NCBI GenBank assembly: GCA_932521025.1
Contig: OW051471.1
Span: 7,130,001 to 7,194,000 of the forward strand
DNA: 64,000 nt
Direction of reading: 5' to 3'
Origin: Oscheius onirici
Taxonomy: Eukaryota > Nematoda > Chromadorea > Rhabditida > Rhabditidae
Made by a program: the position numbers and the translations under genes. The notes beneath the pieces are model-generated. The model was given only the letters and a program-made list of their open reading frames with translations, was not told the origin of the DNA and did not search any database. Of the stretch, positions 24,944-33,912 are shown one piece after another. How positions within the stretch are numbered: position 1 is the first letter of the stretch; each line of letters begins with the position of its first letter.

Positions 24944-25613
24944 TCAAAGATTGATCATCGGAGTGAACCTGTCCACAGTCACAGTGTGAGTCTTCGACTC
25001 CTTTTGACTCTTCAGATACTTGTAGCACCGATAGATGAGGAAAGAGAGAAGAGAGTTTAGTATCATTAACATCAAGAATCCAGTAGAGGACGGCTTGACA
25101 TCTGGATTACCTAAAAATTAGTCTCGACCCTTAAGAACAAAGTAGTACGATTTCTGTCGAGAATACCATTAGTGGCCTGGAAATCTTTTTGACTGAAATA
25201 AATAACGAAAACTACCTGTGTGAAAATGCCGAATTGGCCAGGGGAGACCCCTTGAAGACATTTTACGAAGGCATAAAAATAGTAAAGAGTGCTGAGAGCA
25301 TAAGAAACTATTTCGGGGATCAGAAGACGAGCATCTTTTCTCATCATTCCTACTGTCAAGAGGACGGTTCCGACAACGTCAGCGATGAAGATGAAGAGCT
25401 ACAAATTTCACTGATCTTCCTTTAAAAAGTCACCTCTATCCCATTTCCCTGGAGTTGCATGTAGCAGATTTTGTAGAGCGTGAAGGCTGTATCGAAGATC
25501 AGTACACCAATGGTTGTATCCTGAAGCTGGTACTATGCTATTAATATTTTGAATACCAATGTTTTTAGTTGCAGAGAGCCCAGAGAAAAAAGAACACTGT
25601 AGTCGGTCGACAT
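24944..25613 (-). CDS. Four-pass membrane protein, array member 2
   Basis: The start MSTDYSVLFSLGSLQLKTL (first exon, 25613) joins DTTIGVLIFDTAFTLYKICY. Next come LFIFIADVVGTVLLTVGMMR and KDARLLIPEIVSYALSTLYY, then a small variable exon (ATNGILDRNRTTLF), then a helix-4 exon with LIYRCYKYLKSQKESKTHTV and the end FTPMINL. Exon order and phases mirror its neighbours, with 19 codons in exon 1 and a 29-30-codon exon 2. It ends 201 bp upstream of array member 1, which is transcribed in the same direction. Probably an integral membrane protein of endomembranes; substrate or partner unknown. Confidence 0.72.
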
Positions 25614-26158
25614 ATTGGCAACCAGTTGGCGCTGTAGCCGACGAACGGGTTTGGATATAAACATCCCTTGCCTCGTCAGATTTCAATTGGTAAACAAAGG
25701 GGTATAAACATAACAACGGTTTTTTACCTAATGCTAGGCATACTTTTCAGTTACTGAAATAGGTCGTTTCGAAAAGTCTACATGGTTCAAAATGGTAACT
25801 TTCTCACAAAGGAAGCTTGTCAAGCCAAAGTTTAGTTTTCAGGTCGAGTATAGCGTCATTCCATACCCATATTGACAAGTAGATTCCGGCGTATTTTTCC
25901 AAGTTTGCGTAATACCCCCCTGGCCCGAGTTATTTACGATTTTAAAACAAGCATCGTACCGTATCCCCCCTTTGACCCCAATTTTTGGGTCCTGAAACAT
26001 CCCCCGCGGGATCGGAATCTGAAAAAATAGCAGCGTGGCTAAGGGTGTGTGTTCCGAACTCTTGATAACTTGGTCAGTGTTAGTATTCGATCCTGAAGAC
26101 TCCTTAATATGTTTTATTCACAAATACAGTGGTCTTTTATGTACAAATACGGATTATT
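25614..26158. other. Gap within the membrane-protein array
   Basis: No gene seen. It contains C-rich runs around 25915-26010 (ATACCCCCC, TATCCCCCC, CATCCCCCGCGGG) that look like simple or repeat-derived sequence, and presumably the 3' and 5' untranslated regions of the flanking array members. Confidence 0.5.
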
Positions 26159-26827
26159 TCACACTTCTTCCAGTACAGTTTCATCAACCTCTTCTTTTCT
26201 GTCTTTGGCCGATTTGTCCAAGCTTTTCAGATACATATAACATCTGAAGATGAGAAGTTCCAACGCAACAGCAATCAATAGGGTAACTCCGTAAGCAAAG
26301 GCCAGTTTCAGATGTTCTCTAGAGAACTCTGAAACAATTTCTTCTAGTTTCCAACTTTGTAAACATACGGAGGGAATCGCCGTACACCTCGACGAGCTGA
26401 AATACCTTTTCTATGTATCTGATTTAGTTACCATTTTCTCTTGATCACTGGGGAAGATGGCCGACAGAACTTCACGAACACCGAGCCAGCTGTAATGGAC
26501 AATTTGAATCAAGTAAACAACGATGTAGGGAATGATGAGATAGGCATTTGTGAGGAAGAGTCCGATCATTAGGATGGCAAGGCCGATGACTGTGGACACG
26601 AATAGAACGATCTGAAAGAACATACTCTTTTTCAATTCGCTGAACCTCTTGAATAGTGTCGAAACTTGGATTGTTGAACAGTTGGAGCAGTACTGCGAGG
26701 ATATCGAGAATGCCAAGGAATATTGTGGCTGTCTGAAGATCAATCTCCATTGCAAATGAGAGAATCTTACATATGTAGACAGCGTCCATTCTCCGAAAGT
26801 CAGGCAAACATTGTAGTCAGTGGTCAT
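26159..26827 (-). CDS. Four-pass membrane protein, array member 3
   Basis: The start MTTDYNVCLTFGEWTLSTY joins ATIFLGILDILAVLLQLF and then IVLFVSTVIGLAILMIGLFL with AYLIIPYIVVYLIQIVHYSW. A short loop exon (LVEVYGDSL) and a helix-4 exon follow, with AYGVTLLIAVALELLIFRCY, then MYLKSLDKSAKDRKEE and the end VLEEV. The hallmark after helix 4 is FRCYMYLKSLD. Five exons, small introns and the conserved first exon (M-T-D-Y) tie it to its neighbours. The charged tail is longer than in members 1 and 2. All junctions I checked keep frame. Confidence 0.75.
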
Positions 26828-27187
26828 CTTGCTTTTTGGTGAAGAGCAACGGTGAGAATATGTAAGGGATTGTTTATCAAGCTGATCAAGTTACAGTCTA
26901 TAAACTGTTGATGGATTGACGACTGTACAGACCATGAATTGTGCAGTTCTCACAAGTTTTGGAAGAGAATTTGTTAGAGAAGGTCTGCTACACCTGTTAT
27001 CCCCAGCAAGGGATGTCACATTGTTGTAAAGATCATCAAGAAATCGTGAGAGGTTCAACAAGGACGCAGTTTGTATCGTCAAATCGAACGAGCGACCGAC
27101 TGGTTAAGATTGTTAAGTCACAAGTGGTAATCTCAAAATTTACTGAAGACATATAAACTATAAAAATATAATAAAAAATTGTGAAAA
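26828..27187. other. Gap within the membrane-protein array
   Basis: Nothing supportable. Short open frames exist on both strands but lack helices, splice chains or the family hallmarks. AT-rich sequence at 27150-27185 probably belongs to the 3' end of array member 4. Confidence 0.45.
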
Positions 27188-27882
27188 TCATTCGCATGAA
27201 GTGATCTTCCGAGGTGTTGAAGGAGGGGAAGGTAGTCCGTAAGAGACGTAAGACGGGAGGAACGTCATCTCGATATCGCGGCGTTCGAGAGATTTCAAAT
27301 GTCGGTAGCATCTGTAGACGATGGAGCCGTACAGAACACACGAGAGAAGTGAAAAGTAGTAGAAGACAGCCAGATTTACACACATCTTGGTGAAATCTGA
27401 AAGGTTGTAGGTACAAACGAAATTGAAATACCTTCTTCTTCAAGTACGTTCTGAACACTCAGATACTGATCACACGAAATGATGTCGAGCTTTTCTGGAT
27501 AGATGGCCGAAATCCCATAGACGACCGTGTAGTAAGCGTAACGAAAGACGAAAACGGTGTATGCTGTCACGTATGGAACGAGCAAAGACGCTTTCTCTCG
27601 ACCGAGGCCCAAGGATAGGAGGAAAAGGACACAGATGTCGACAGTTATGTTGTAGCCCTAAAACTAGAAGTTTCTATTGAACAAAAGATTGTGCCGACCT
27701 CCAGTGTGATGTAGATAGAACTTGAGAGCCAGAACTTGATAGTTAGAAGGGCGATCTGGTAGATGACCAACGCGAGAGTGAGTTTCTAAAAATTGAGCGT
27801 TTTCAAATGAATGCTCAAAGCTTACAAAAGTCGAGATCTTGCAGCAGAACTTGAATCGATTGTAGTCGGATGAAGAAGACAT
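27188..27882 (-). CDS. Four-pass membrane protein, array member 4
   Basis: A full exon chain is readable. Exon 1 is MSSSSDYNRFKFCCKISTF, joined to LTLALVIYQIALLTIKFWL. Next are YNITVDICVLFLLSLGLGRE and a helix-3 exon (ASLLVPYVTAYTVFVFRYAY) ending with SAIYPEKLDIISCDQYLSVQ. The helix-4 exon has VLYGSIVYRCYRHLKSLERR and ends PSPPSTPRKITSCE. The FCCKI near the N-terminus, the Y-P-E-K-L loop shared with member 1 and the CYRHLKSLE hallmark define the family. The start is the ATG at 27882. Introns of 36-41 bp keep frame throughout. Membrane location is certain; role unknown. Confidence 0.8.
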
Positions 27883-28051
27883 TGACGAAGAGAATTTCAG
27901 AATAGAATGAAAGAAAGAAAGTAAGAAATTTGTATGAAGTAAAGCTTTTCACCGCACGCTATTTTCAAGCGAAGCGTTAGACTGTTTGACCCTGAGTCGC
28001 TTTCGCAGTACTCTTTATCATTCAGAACAACAAAAAATTTAACAACTGTGT

Positions 28052-29458
28052 TTATACTCCCGAGGCTGCAACATTTTCGGAGATTGCCGCCGGTTTGAAA
28101 GTTCGGAAGTAGATGAAAATTCTGAAGTAGCAGAATGTCAACGCTGCTGATAGAACAAGTTCGATAAAATGAACTGTTCCCTCGGCGATGCATTTGTTTA
28201 TCAGACCTAAAAAGTTTTAGATCTATTTGTATTCCATTCCACTCTTACGCTCTTTCAAAACGTCGAAGGTCATTGCGTCATCATAGTCGTCATTCTTCTG
28301 AAATGGTCTACTGTAGAAGGTAACGAAGCAAAGTACCCAGTAGTACTTTCCCAGGACATTTGGAAAGGTGGCAACGGCAAAGTCAATTAACGTGACGATC
28401 AACAGGCGAATCGTCTCTACGGAGTAGGTCAGAATAATGGGCAAGATCAGCCAGTAGTTGGAGAGAATTGAACCAATTATCAGAAAGGCGAGACAGAAGA
28501 GATCAATTGCAATCATGTAGCGCTAAGCACATTTTTCGAAATGAGGCTGAAACATACCTCGATGGAAGATTCTAGTTTGCTCATTTTTGTCATGTTTGCA
28601 AAGGTATACACAGCTTCGAACAAACCCAAAACAACGACGATAAACTGTAAATTGGTGTGTTTACATATTTTAGACATACTTACAGAAAACGTGATTTTGA
28701 CTGGGCCAAACGAACAGAATACCCCATCTTCTTCTATTTCTTTCATCTTCAGATTTTCCTGATTCTCCGAAGATACTTCACTTTCCACATCTTTTTCTTC
28801 TCTCGTGACAGATTTGGCTTGTTCTCTTCTCATGTCTTGGAACACGTTATAGTAAAGAAATACGAGAGCAGTCATCAAAATAAACTCCTTCAGTTCAACA
28901 GCTGCTTCTGCCATACACTCGTTCACGAATCCTATATTTTTGATTACAAGAAGTATCCAGAAAATTTACGTACTCTCTTTCAAATTCCTACTATTCAGTA
29001 CTTTATCATATTCCTTTCTGTCCTGAACTTTTTTTCTTCAAAACAAATTTTTGTTCCTTACCCAATAGTTTTCACCAAATCTCTGTGGGAAGAGAGCAAC
29101 AGCATACTTGATCACAACTCCTATGAGAAAATGAACAGCAGCGTAGACGTAAGTGATAAGAATAGGAACAATCAGCCACGCGTTCTTCGTGTATAGACTG
29201 ATGAAAAAGAGAAGAATGGCGATAATATCGGAAACGATTAGAAAGAACTAAACTTCGAGTTGTATTCAGACTAAAAACATACGTTAAAAAGTGTTTCGAC
29301 ATCTGAAAACATGTTCAAGTTCTCCAAAAGATAGTAGAATTCGTATGTGGCTAGGAAGATGGCAGCATACTGAAAGGAGCTAGCGTGAAGGTAGAGTTAT
29401 AACTCACATCGGATCGAATTCTAAACTTCCAAAACGAAATGAGGATACGGCTAGACAT
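28052..29458 (-). CDS. Eight-pass protein: two four-pass array units joined in frame
   Basis: Two complete family units follow one another with no stop between them. Unit one starts MSSRILISFWKFRIRSD (29458), continues YAAIFLATYEFYYLLENLN and AWLIVPILITYVYAAVHFLI, then NECMAEAAVELKEFILMTAL and FLYYNVFQDMRREQ. After an acidic, Ser-rich linker (about 28750-28830) the same frame enters the second unit at MKEIEEDGVFCSFGPVKITF (ATG at 28746). The second unit has FIVVVLGLFEAVYTFANMTK, LILPIILTYSVETIRLLIVT and ECIAEGTVHF-like sequence before CYFRIFIYFRTFKPAAISEN, with the stop at 28052. Both units share the C-M/I-A-E-A/G start of their last exon, so they are tandem duplicates. Either a true fusion or two closely packed genes with the second using the internal ATG is possible. 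Confidence 0.7.
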
Positions 29459-29572
29459 TGCCGTCTGATGTTCTAAATGACATTCGAACTGTTGATTCGC
29501 GATATAAACAGAAGACGAGGCTATCGTTTTACTCGTAACAACTCTTTCATAGAAAAGATCGAAAAATGTTTA

Positions 29573-30539
29573 TTAATCGTCAGTCTGATCGAAGTTCACG
29601 TTCTGTATCTCGACTACTTCTTCCAGTTGATTTGTCCTCTTCGATCCAACTGCCTTGAAATACAATTGAATACGGTAGTAGACTAGCAGGAGCAGTACCA
29701 ACAGAACAACGGAAATTAGGTAGGCGAGAGCCATTGTAAAGAGCATTTTCCGATGGTCTGAATAAAAAATAAACCGGTTCTTTGAAGCGGTATACAGTCT
29801 AACGAGGTTGGGAAAAGTTGCAATCTCGAGAAGACATCTTCTCCCTAAAACATGCTGTAAAGAATTCTGTACTATCTACTTACCCAATAGAATTTCCCAA
29901 AAGTCCCTGGAAACAGTCCAACAGCAGCATAGATGACGAACCAAACAAACTGGTACAAGACATCGATTAGGTAACAGAAAAATACGATGAACACGAGACA
30001 GCTACTTCTGAAGCAGAGAGCGATCAAGAAAAGGACGGTGTTGACCATATCGAGGAAGGCGAGGAAGAGCTATGATTTGGGTTGTTTGACTCGAAATACG
30101 GCTATGATCTGTTCAAAAAGAAGAGGGATTACCGTAAGATTTTAGCTCTTCCCTTCGAGACCCACTTAGCATGCAAACGTTGGATACTCAGCCAACAAAT
30201 TCGAAAGATACGTAGTGAACTTTGGAATTTGTTGGCTGAGTATCCAATGTTTACGTGTTAAGTGGGTCTCGAAGGAAAGAGCTAAAATCTTACGGTAATC
30301 CCTCTTCTTTTTGAGCAGACCATACCTTTATTTCAGGGTTTTCTTCCCAGAGCGAATCCATAGGGTAAGCGACTCCCGGAGCATGTCTTATGTTTTCCAG
30401 AGTGATGAAAACCTCGCCAATGGCCAAAAAGACAGCTGCATACTGAACAATTTAAGTTCACAATAAAAACATTTAAAATTACAATGGTAGGTATCTTCAA
30501 GGAGCAGATGCTGCAGAGCACGCGGTAGTCGGTGGCCAT
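29573..30539 (-). CDS. Four-pass membrane protein, first array member, with hairpin element in an intron
   Basis: This is the most upstream member of the array on the minus strand. Exon 1 is MATDYRVLCSICSLKIPTI (start 30539). Exon 2 is YAAVFLAIGEVFITLENIRH plus an acidic extension. Exon 3 has LFLAFLDMVNTVLFLIALCF and LVFIVFFCYLIDVLYQFVWF. A loop exon reads GEDVFSRLQLFPTSLD, and the last exon has MALAYLISVVLLVLLLLVYY then RIQLYFKAVGSKRTNQ. All junctions keep frame. The stop at 29573 merges with an AATAAA-type signal, and the next gene starts 115 bp downstream, a spacing typical of nematode operons. Intron 2 contains the 218-bp hairpin element at 30105-30322. Confidence 0.78.
30105..30322. mobile_element. 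Foldback MITE, near-perfect 218-bp palindrome with TA flanks
   Basis: Arms of about 103 bp (30105-30207 and 30220-30322) are inverted copies with few mismatches around a 12-nt loop (30208-30219). The outer ends read TGATCTGTTCAAAAAGAAG and, on the other strand, TGGTCTGCTCAAAAAGAAG, each flanked by TA. This fits a Tc1/mariner-type non-autonomous element. It lies inside an intron of a minus-strand gene and so is transcribed, and the intron RNA could fold into a long hairpin. No coding content. Confidence 0.85.
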
Positions 30540-31014
30540 GGTTTCGACTCTGCAACCGAAACTGTTGACAGCGCAATAAACAAAAGACGATAGCATTGCG
30601 TAAACTGTTGTTTTCCCGAAAGGAACGGCTATGTTTTTCAGAATAGAAAAGATATATTTTTGAGACCAGTCTTTCCGAAGATTTCGTAAGTTTATGACTG
30701 AAATGTACTCTTCAGAATAACTCTATATGTGTGGGACAGACGGAACTTTGTATTATGTAAAGAAAGAACCGACACCTTACAGCTAGAGGAAAGATCATCG
30801 GTTAAAATTAACTGGCTTCGGTTTTCTAATTCAGACTTTCTAGACTTTATTTTCCAGAGTTTACGGAATCGTTCTCCGCTTGTTCAGCAGCACATGTTTT
30901 ATGACTTCTGTGACTTTTGTCCCCTCCGTTCTCCGAGCACAAGTACATGTGTTAGATAAATCATCTTATCAAAGACTCGTGTTTGGAAACAACACTCTTC
31001 CATTCTTCCCAATT
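30540..31014. other. Intergenic region between divergent genes
   Basis: Divergent 5' region of the membrane-protein array (minus) and the dehydrogenase (plus). I see no gene. No clear TATA box; a TTTCCAG at about 30855 could be an outron acceptor for the downstream gene. Confidence 0.4.
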
Positions 31015-32064
31015 ATGGCTCGTCGTTTTGAAGGAAAAGTTGCCATTATAACTGGTAGTAACCTATGTATATTCGCAGTTATTTCAGGATCAAGCAACGG
31101 AATTGGAAGAGCAACGGCTGTGCTCTTCGCTGAAGAAGGAGCTCGTGTAACAATTACTGGAAGAAGTGAGACTTCTCTGAAGGTACATTTTCAAAATATT
31201 GCTGTCACCAGTGATTTGGGCTACCCTCGATCTTCTTGTTGGCGCCGGTCTCAAAGCGGAGGACGTTGTTCAAGTTCGAGGAGATCTGACCGACAAAGAT
31301 GTACAGAAGAAAGTTGTTGAAGACACTGTCGCCAAATTTGGAAAGATTGACATCGTGGTCAACAACGCTGAAGGTACTGCTCCAGATATGACGCCTGATC
31401 AAGGTTTTGAGTTGGACGAGTCTGCTTTCGACTATGTGATGAACCTCATCGTCAAAGCGTAAGCATCTGTGAACCACTTCAAAATGTCATTTCAGAGCGA
31501 TGATATCACTCGTTTGGCTCTTCCTTATTTGTCCGACTCCAGAGGCGAAGTGGTCATGGTATCTTCAGTAGCGGCTCTTTCATTTGCGGCATATTCTTGT
31601 ACTTTTGTCGAGAAGAAACTTTTCAGACCTTCAACTATCCGTATTACAACGTCTCGAAAGCTGCTCTGGATCAGGCGATGCGCTCCATGGCTTGTCAGTT
31701 TATCCAGAAAGGAGTGAGTCAACTCGGTGAAGTAAGGCAGTTTGAAGTTCAAAGCAATCCCGTATTCAGTCCTGGAGCCATTGCTACTGCTATTGGTGAA
31801 AAGCAGGGAGCTACAGAAGAAATGATGAAGAAGGCAAGGATCCAAATCGATTCTTACTCGAGTTTTTAGTTCGCTCCAATGTGGGAAGATTCGAAGATGA
31901 TTCCTCTTGCTCGCATCGGTCGTCCGAGAGAAGTCGCCGAACCGATAGCCTTCCTGGCAGATCGTTCCAAGTCCGAGTTCATCGTTGAACAGTGCATGAT
32001 CATCGACGGGGGCAGTTCTCTGCTGAACCCCATTTTCCAAAATTGGACTGACAAGATGCATTAG
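31015..32064 (+). CDS. Short-chain dehydrogenase/reductase, possibly damaged
   Basis: NAD(P)-dependent SDR of the classical nematode dhs type, about 280 residues. Seen in order: MARRFEGKVAIITG with the glycine-rich cofactor motif completed across intron 1 (GSSNGIGRATAVLFAEEGA), GRSETSLK, DIVVNNAEG, the catalytic serine region GEVVMVSSVAAL, and the catalytic YNVSK (Y-x-x-x-K) with AALDQAMRSMACQF. The end has PGAIATAIGEKQGA, IGRPREVAEPIAFLA and IIDGGSSL. Two oddities: the exon starting ATLDLLVGAGLKAEDV is preceded by TTTGG instead of an AG acceptor (31215-31219), and the conserved RVN-x-V-N before PG is broken by an apparent 2-base loss at about 31716. One intron (about 31833-31868) uses a GC donor (GCAAGG). 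Either a young pseudogene or sequence errors. Confidence 0.75.
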
Positions 32065-32107
32065 ATATGTTCATTATTACCCTAATAAATAAGCACAAAT
32101 AATTAAA

Positions 32108-32585
32108 TTAGTTGAGAGCGAGCTTTTCAGCCAACTTGATCTTCAGGTTTTGGAGAGAACGACGCTTTCTTCCTCCTCCGCATCCACAGCCGCATCCACA
32201 GCCACATCCGCAACAAGGACGACAGCAAGTGCAACATCTGAAAGAAACCCTTAGGTAAATGTTTGGAAAGAGTTAGAAACCTGGTGCAGCAGCATGTTCT
32301 ACAGCAAGTGCAACATTTCTGACAACAACACCTGGGACGACAGCAACAACAGCCGCAGCCTATAGAGAGCTAGATGTGAATTTGATAAAAGATACCTCCT
32401 CCACAGCCGCCTCCGCAACCACAACCGCATCCGCAGCCCCCTCCTCCCTGTCGTTTGACTCTTCCTCCAGAATAAGCAGCCACATCGGTACAACTATTGC
32501 GTTGAGACAAAGGAGCAGAATGAGTTTGAGAGATGAGAACGAAGGCGATTGAAAGACCAAGAAGGGAGAGGAGATTGCCGTTCAT
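32108..32585 (-). CDS. Secreted Cys/Gly-rich protein with basic tail
   Basis: About 135 residues in three exons. The signal peptide MNGNLLSLLGLSIAFVLISQ ends near THSAPLSQ. A dibasic furin-like site (GRVKRQ) follows, then Gly-Cys repeats (GGGGCGCGCGCGGGCGG) and blocks of CC/CCC with Arg (PRCCCQKCCTCCRTCC), a second Gly-Cys run, and a basic end GGGRKRRSLQNLKIKLAEKL. More than 30 cysteines suggest metal binding or a heavily disulphide-linked extracellular matrix. The family is not recognised. A TATTTAA box lies about 35-45 bp upstream of the start, consistent with strong tissue-specific expression. Junctions keep frame. Confidence 0.78.
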
Positions 32586-33105
32586 GTTGTCTGTTTGACT
32601 GACCGCCGGAAGCGACGGTTAAATAGGGAGGCCACACGCGGAGGACCTGAAGGCGCTGACAGCCGGACACATAAAAAGGTGTCTGAAAGACCTCTGTCGA
32701 TTACGTAAGAGGAAAAAAAGAACTCAAAATGCACTTTCTCGCAAAACATAGATAATCAATGAGCAATTATCAGCTGCATACAATGATACATTACGTCGTC
32801 GCCGGGCAACCTCGCTCCTCATTCTTCTGCTACTTCTTCAAAGGTTTTCCCACGTGTAATTTGAAGCTATTCTGAGAGCAGTGCCCCCGCTAATTGCTCT
32901 GAAAATGTATAAAACCAGCAAGGTCGAGTGACCGGAGCCTTTTCGAAGAAATTCTTTGTTTGTAACTAAAACATGTTTCGCTCTTGTGCAACGAGTTTCT
33001 TCTAATTTAGACACCATAAATCAAAAAATTGCCTTCTCTATTATAACAGATACTCATTTTATAAGAGAAGTAAATGTTAACAGGTGAATCAGACATACTT
33101 CGACC
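32586..33105. other. Divergent promoter region with an unused-looking TATA and mini-ORF
   Basis: TATAAAA at 32908-32914 (plus strand) is followed 60 bp later by an ATG (32972) that opens only ten codons before a stop and a TTTAG site at about 33006. No gene can be built from it, so it may be the outron or leader exon of the gene starting at 33106, or the relic of a lost gene. GC-rich sequence at 32795-32830 is otherwise featureless. Confidence 0.4.
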
Positions 33106-33711
33106 ATGTCCCAAGATGTAGTTTTGGACAACTTTGATGAGATCCCTGACAGTGAGACTGGAGACGGTTTCTGCATGGGAGAGCGTATTTTGGCTGAAGA
33201 TGAATACTACAAGGTTATCTCTTTTTTCTTTCTTTTTGATAAGTTTTATAGCTGTCACCCAGACGACTTGAAATCAAGAACTACTTCTTTCCTTCCAAGA
33301 AGTCGAGGATGATTTCAGTTGGCGAGATCAAGACGGTTTACTTCAAGAACCAAAGTATAAACAATTGTCAAAGAAAAAAAGACCTTTTCAGGCAAATCTG
33401 ACTTGCTAATGACAAAACTTTGGGGAATGAATGGTTCGAAGTGTTGGTGGGCCAGAGATCTCAAGAGAGGAATTCGGTGAGTCTTCCTCAGAAAATAGAA
33501 AAAAGTTTCCAGAGGTCTGTCTCAGACGATGTCCTACAATGTGGCTATTGACTGTGGAGAACGAACTATCAAGGTTAATTAATGCTTGTAGAGCTGTAAT
33601 TATTTTCTCCAGGGTTTCACAGTGTCTAATTTTGAAGAGTTTCGCCGTGGTTTGGAACAGTGCAACACTAGCATTTGCTACATTGCCGACAAACTGCCCG
33701 ATCTTTTCTAA
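33106..33711 (+). CDS. Small protein of unknown function, possibly PH-like fold
   Basis: Five exons, about 145 residues, all junctions in frame with 36-39-bp introns. It starts MSQDVVLDNFDEIPDSETGD and continues RRLEIKNYFFPSKKSRMISV and EIKTVYFKNQ. A Trp-rich segment (LWGMNGSKCWWARDLKRG) and SYNVAIDCGERTIKGFTVSN follow, and it ends NTSICYIADKLPDLF. Alternating short beta-like strands ending in a helix (FEEFRRGLEQ) suggest a PH-like fold, but this is only an impression. No signal peptide or membrane helix, so probably cytosolic. Convergent with the hAT-derived gene; 201 bp separate the stops. Confidence 0.7.
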
Positions 33712-33912
33712 CGTTCTTCCTCCAAATAAACATTTATTCTTTAGCTAAAAATCTGATAAAATAGAGTACTATACATACTTGATATGGGACGAGATCACTG
33801 GTCAAGAAAATGTTTTCTGGCAACAAAATATGATGGGTTGATAGAAGTCTTTTTTGTCTAAATATCACATAATACTGTTGTGTGGGCCAAATGCAATTCC
33901 ATTTTTGGCAAT

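Noticed and set aside
26891-27156. Open frames on both strands between array members 3 and 4
   Set aside because: Neither frame has membrane helices or the array hallmark; treated as spacer.
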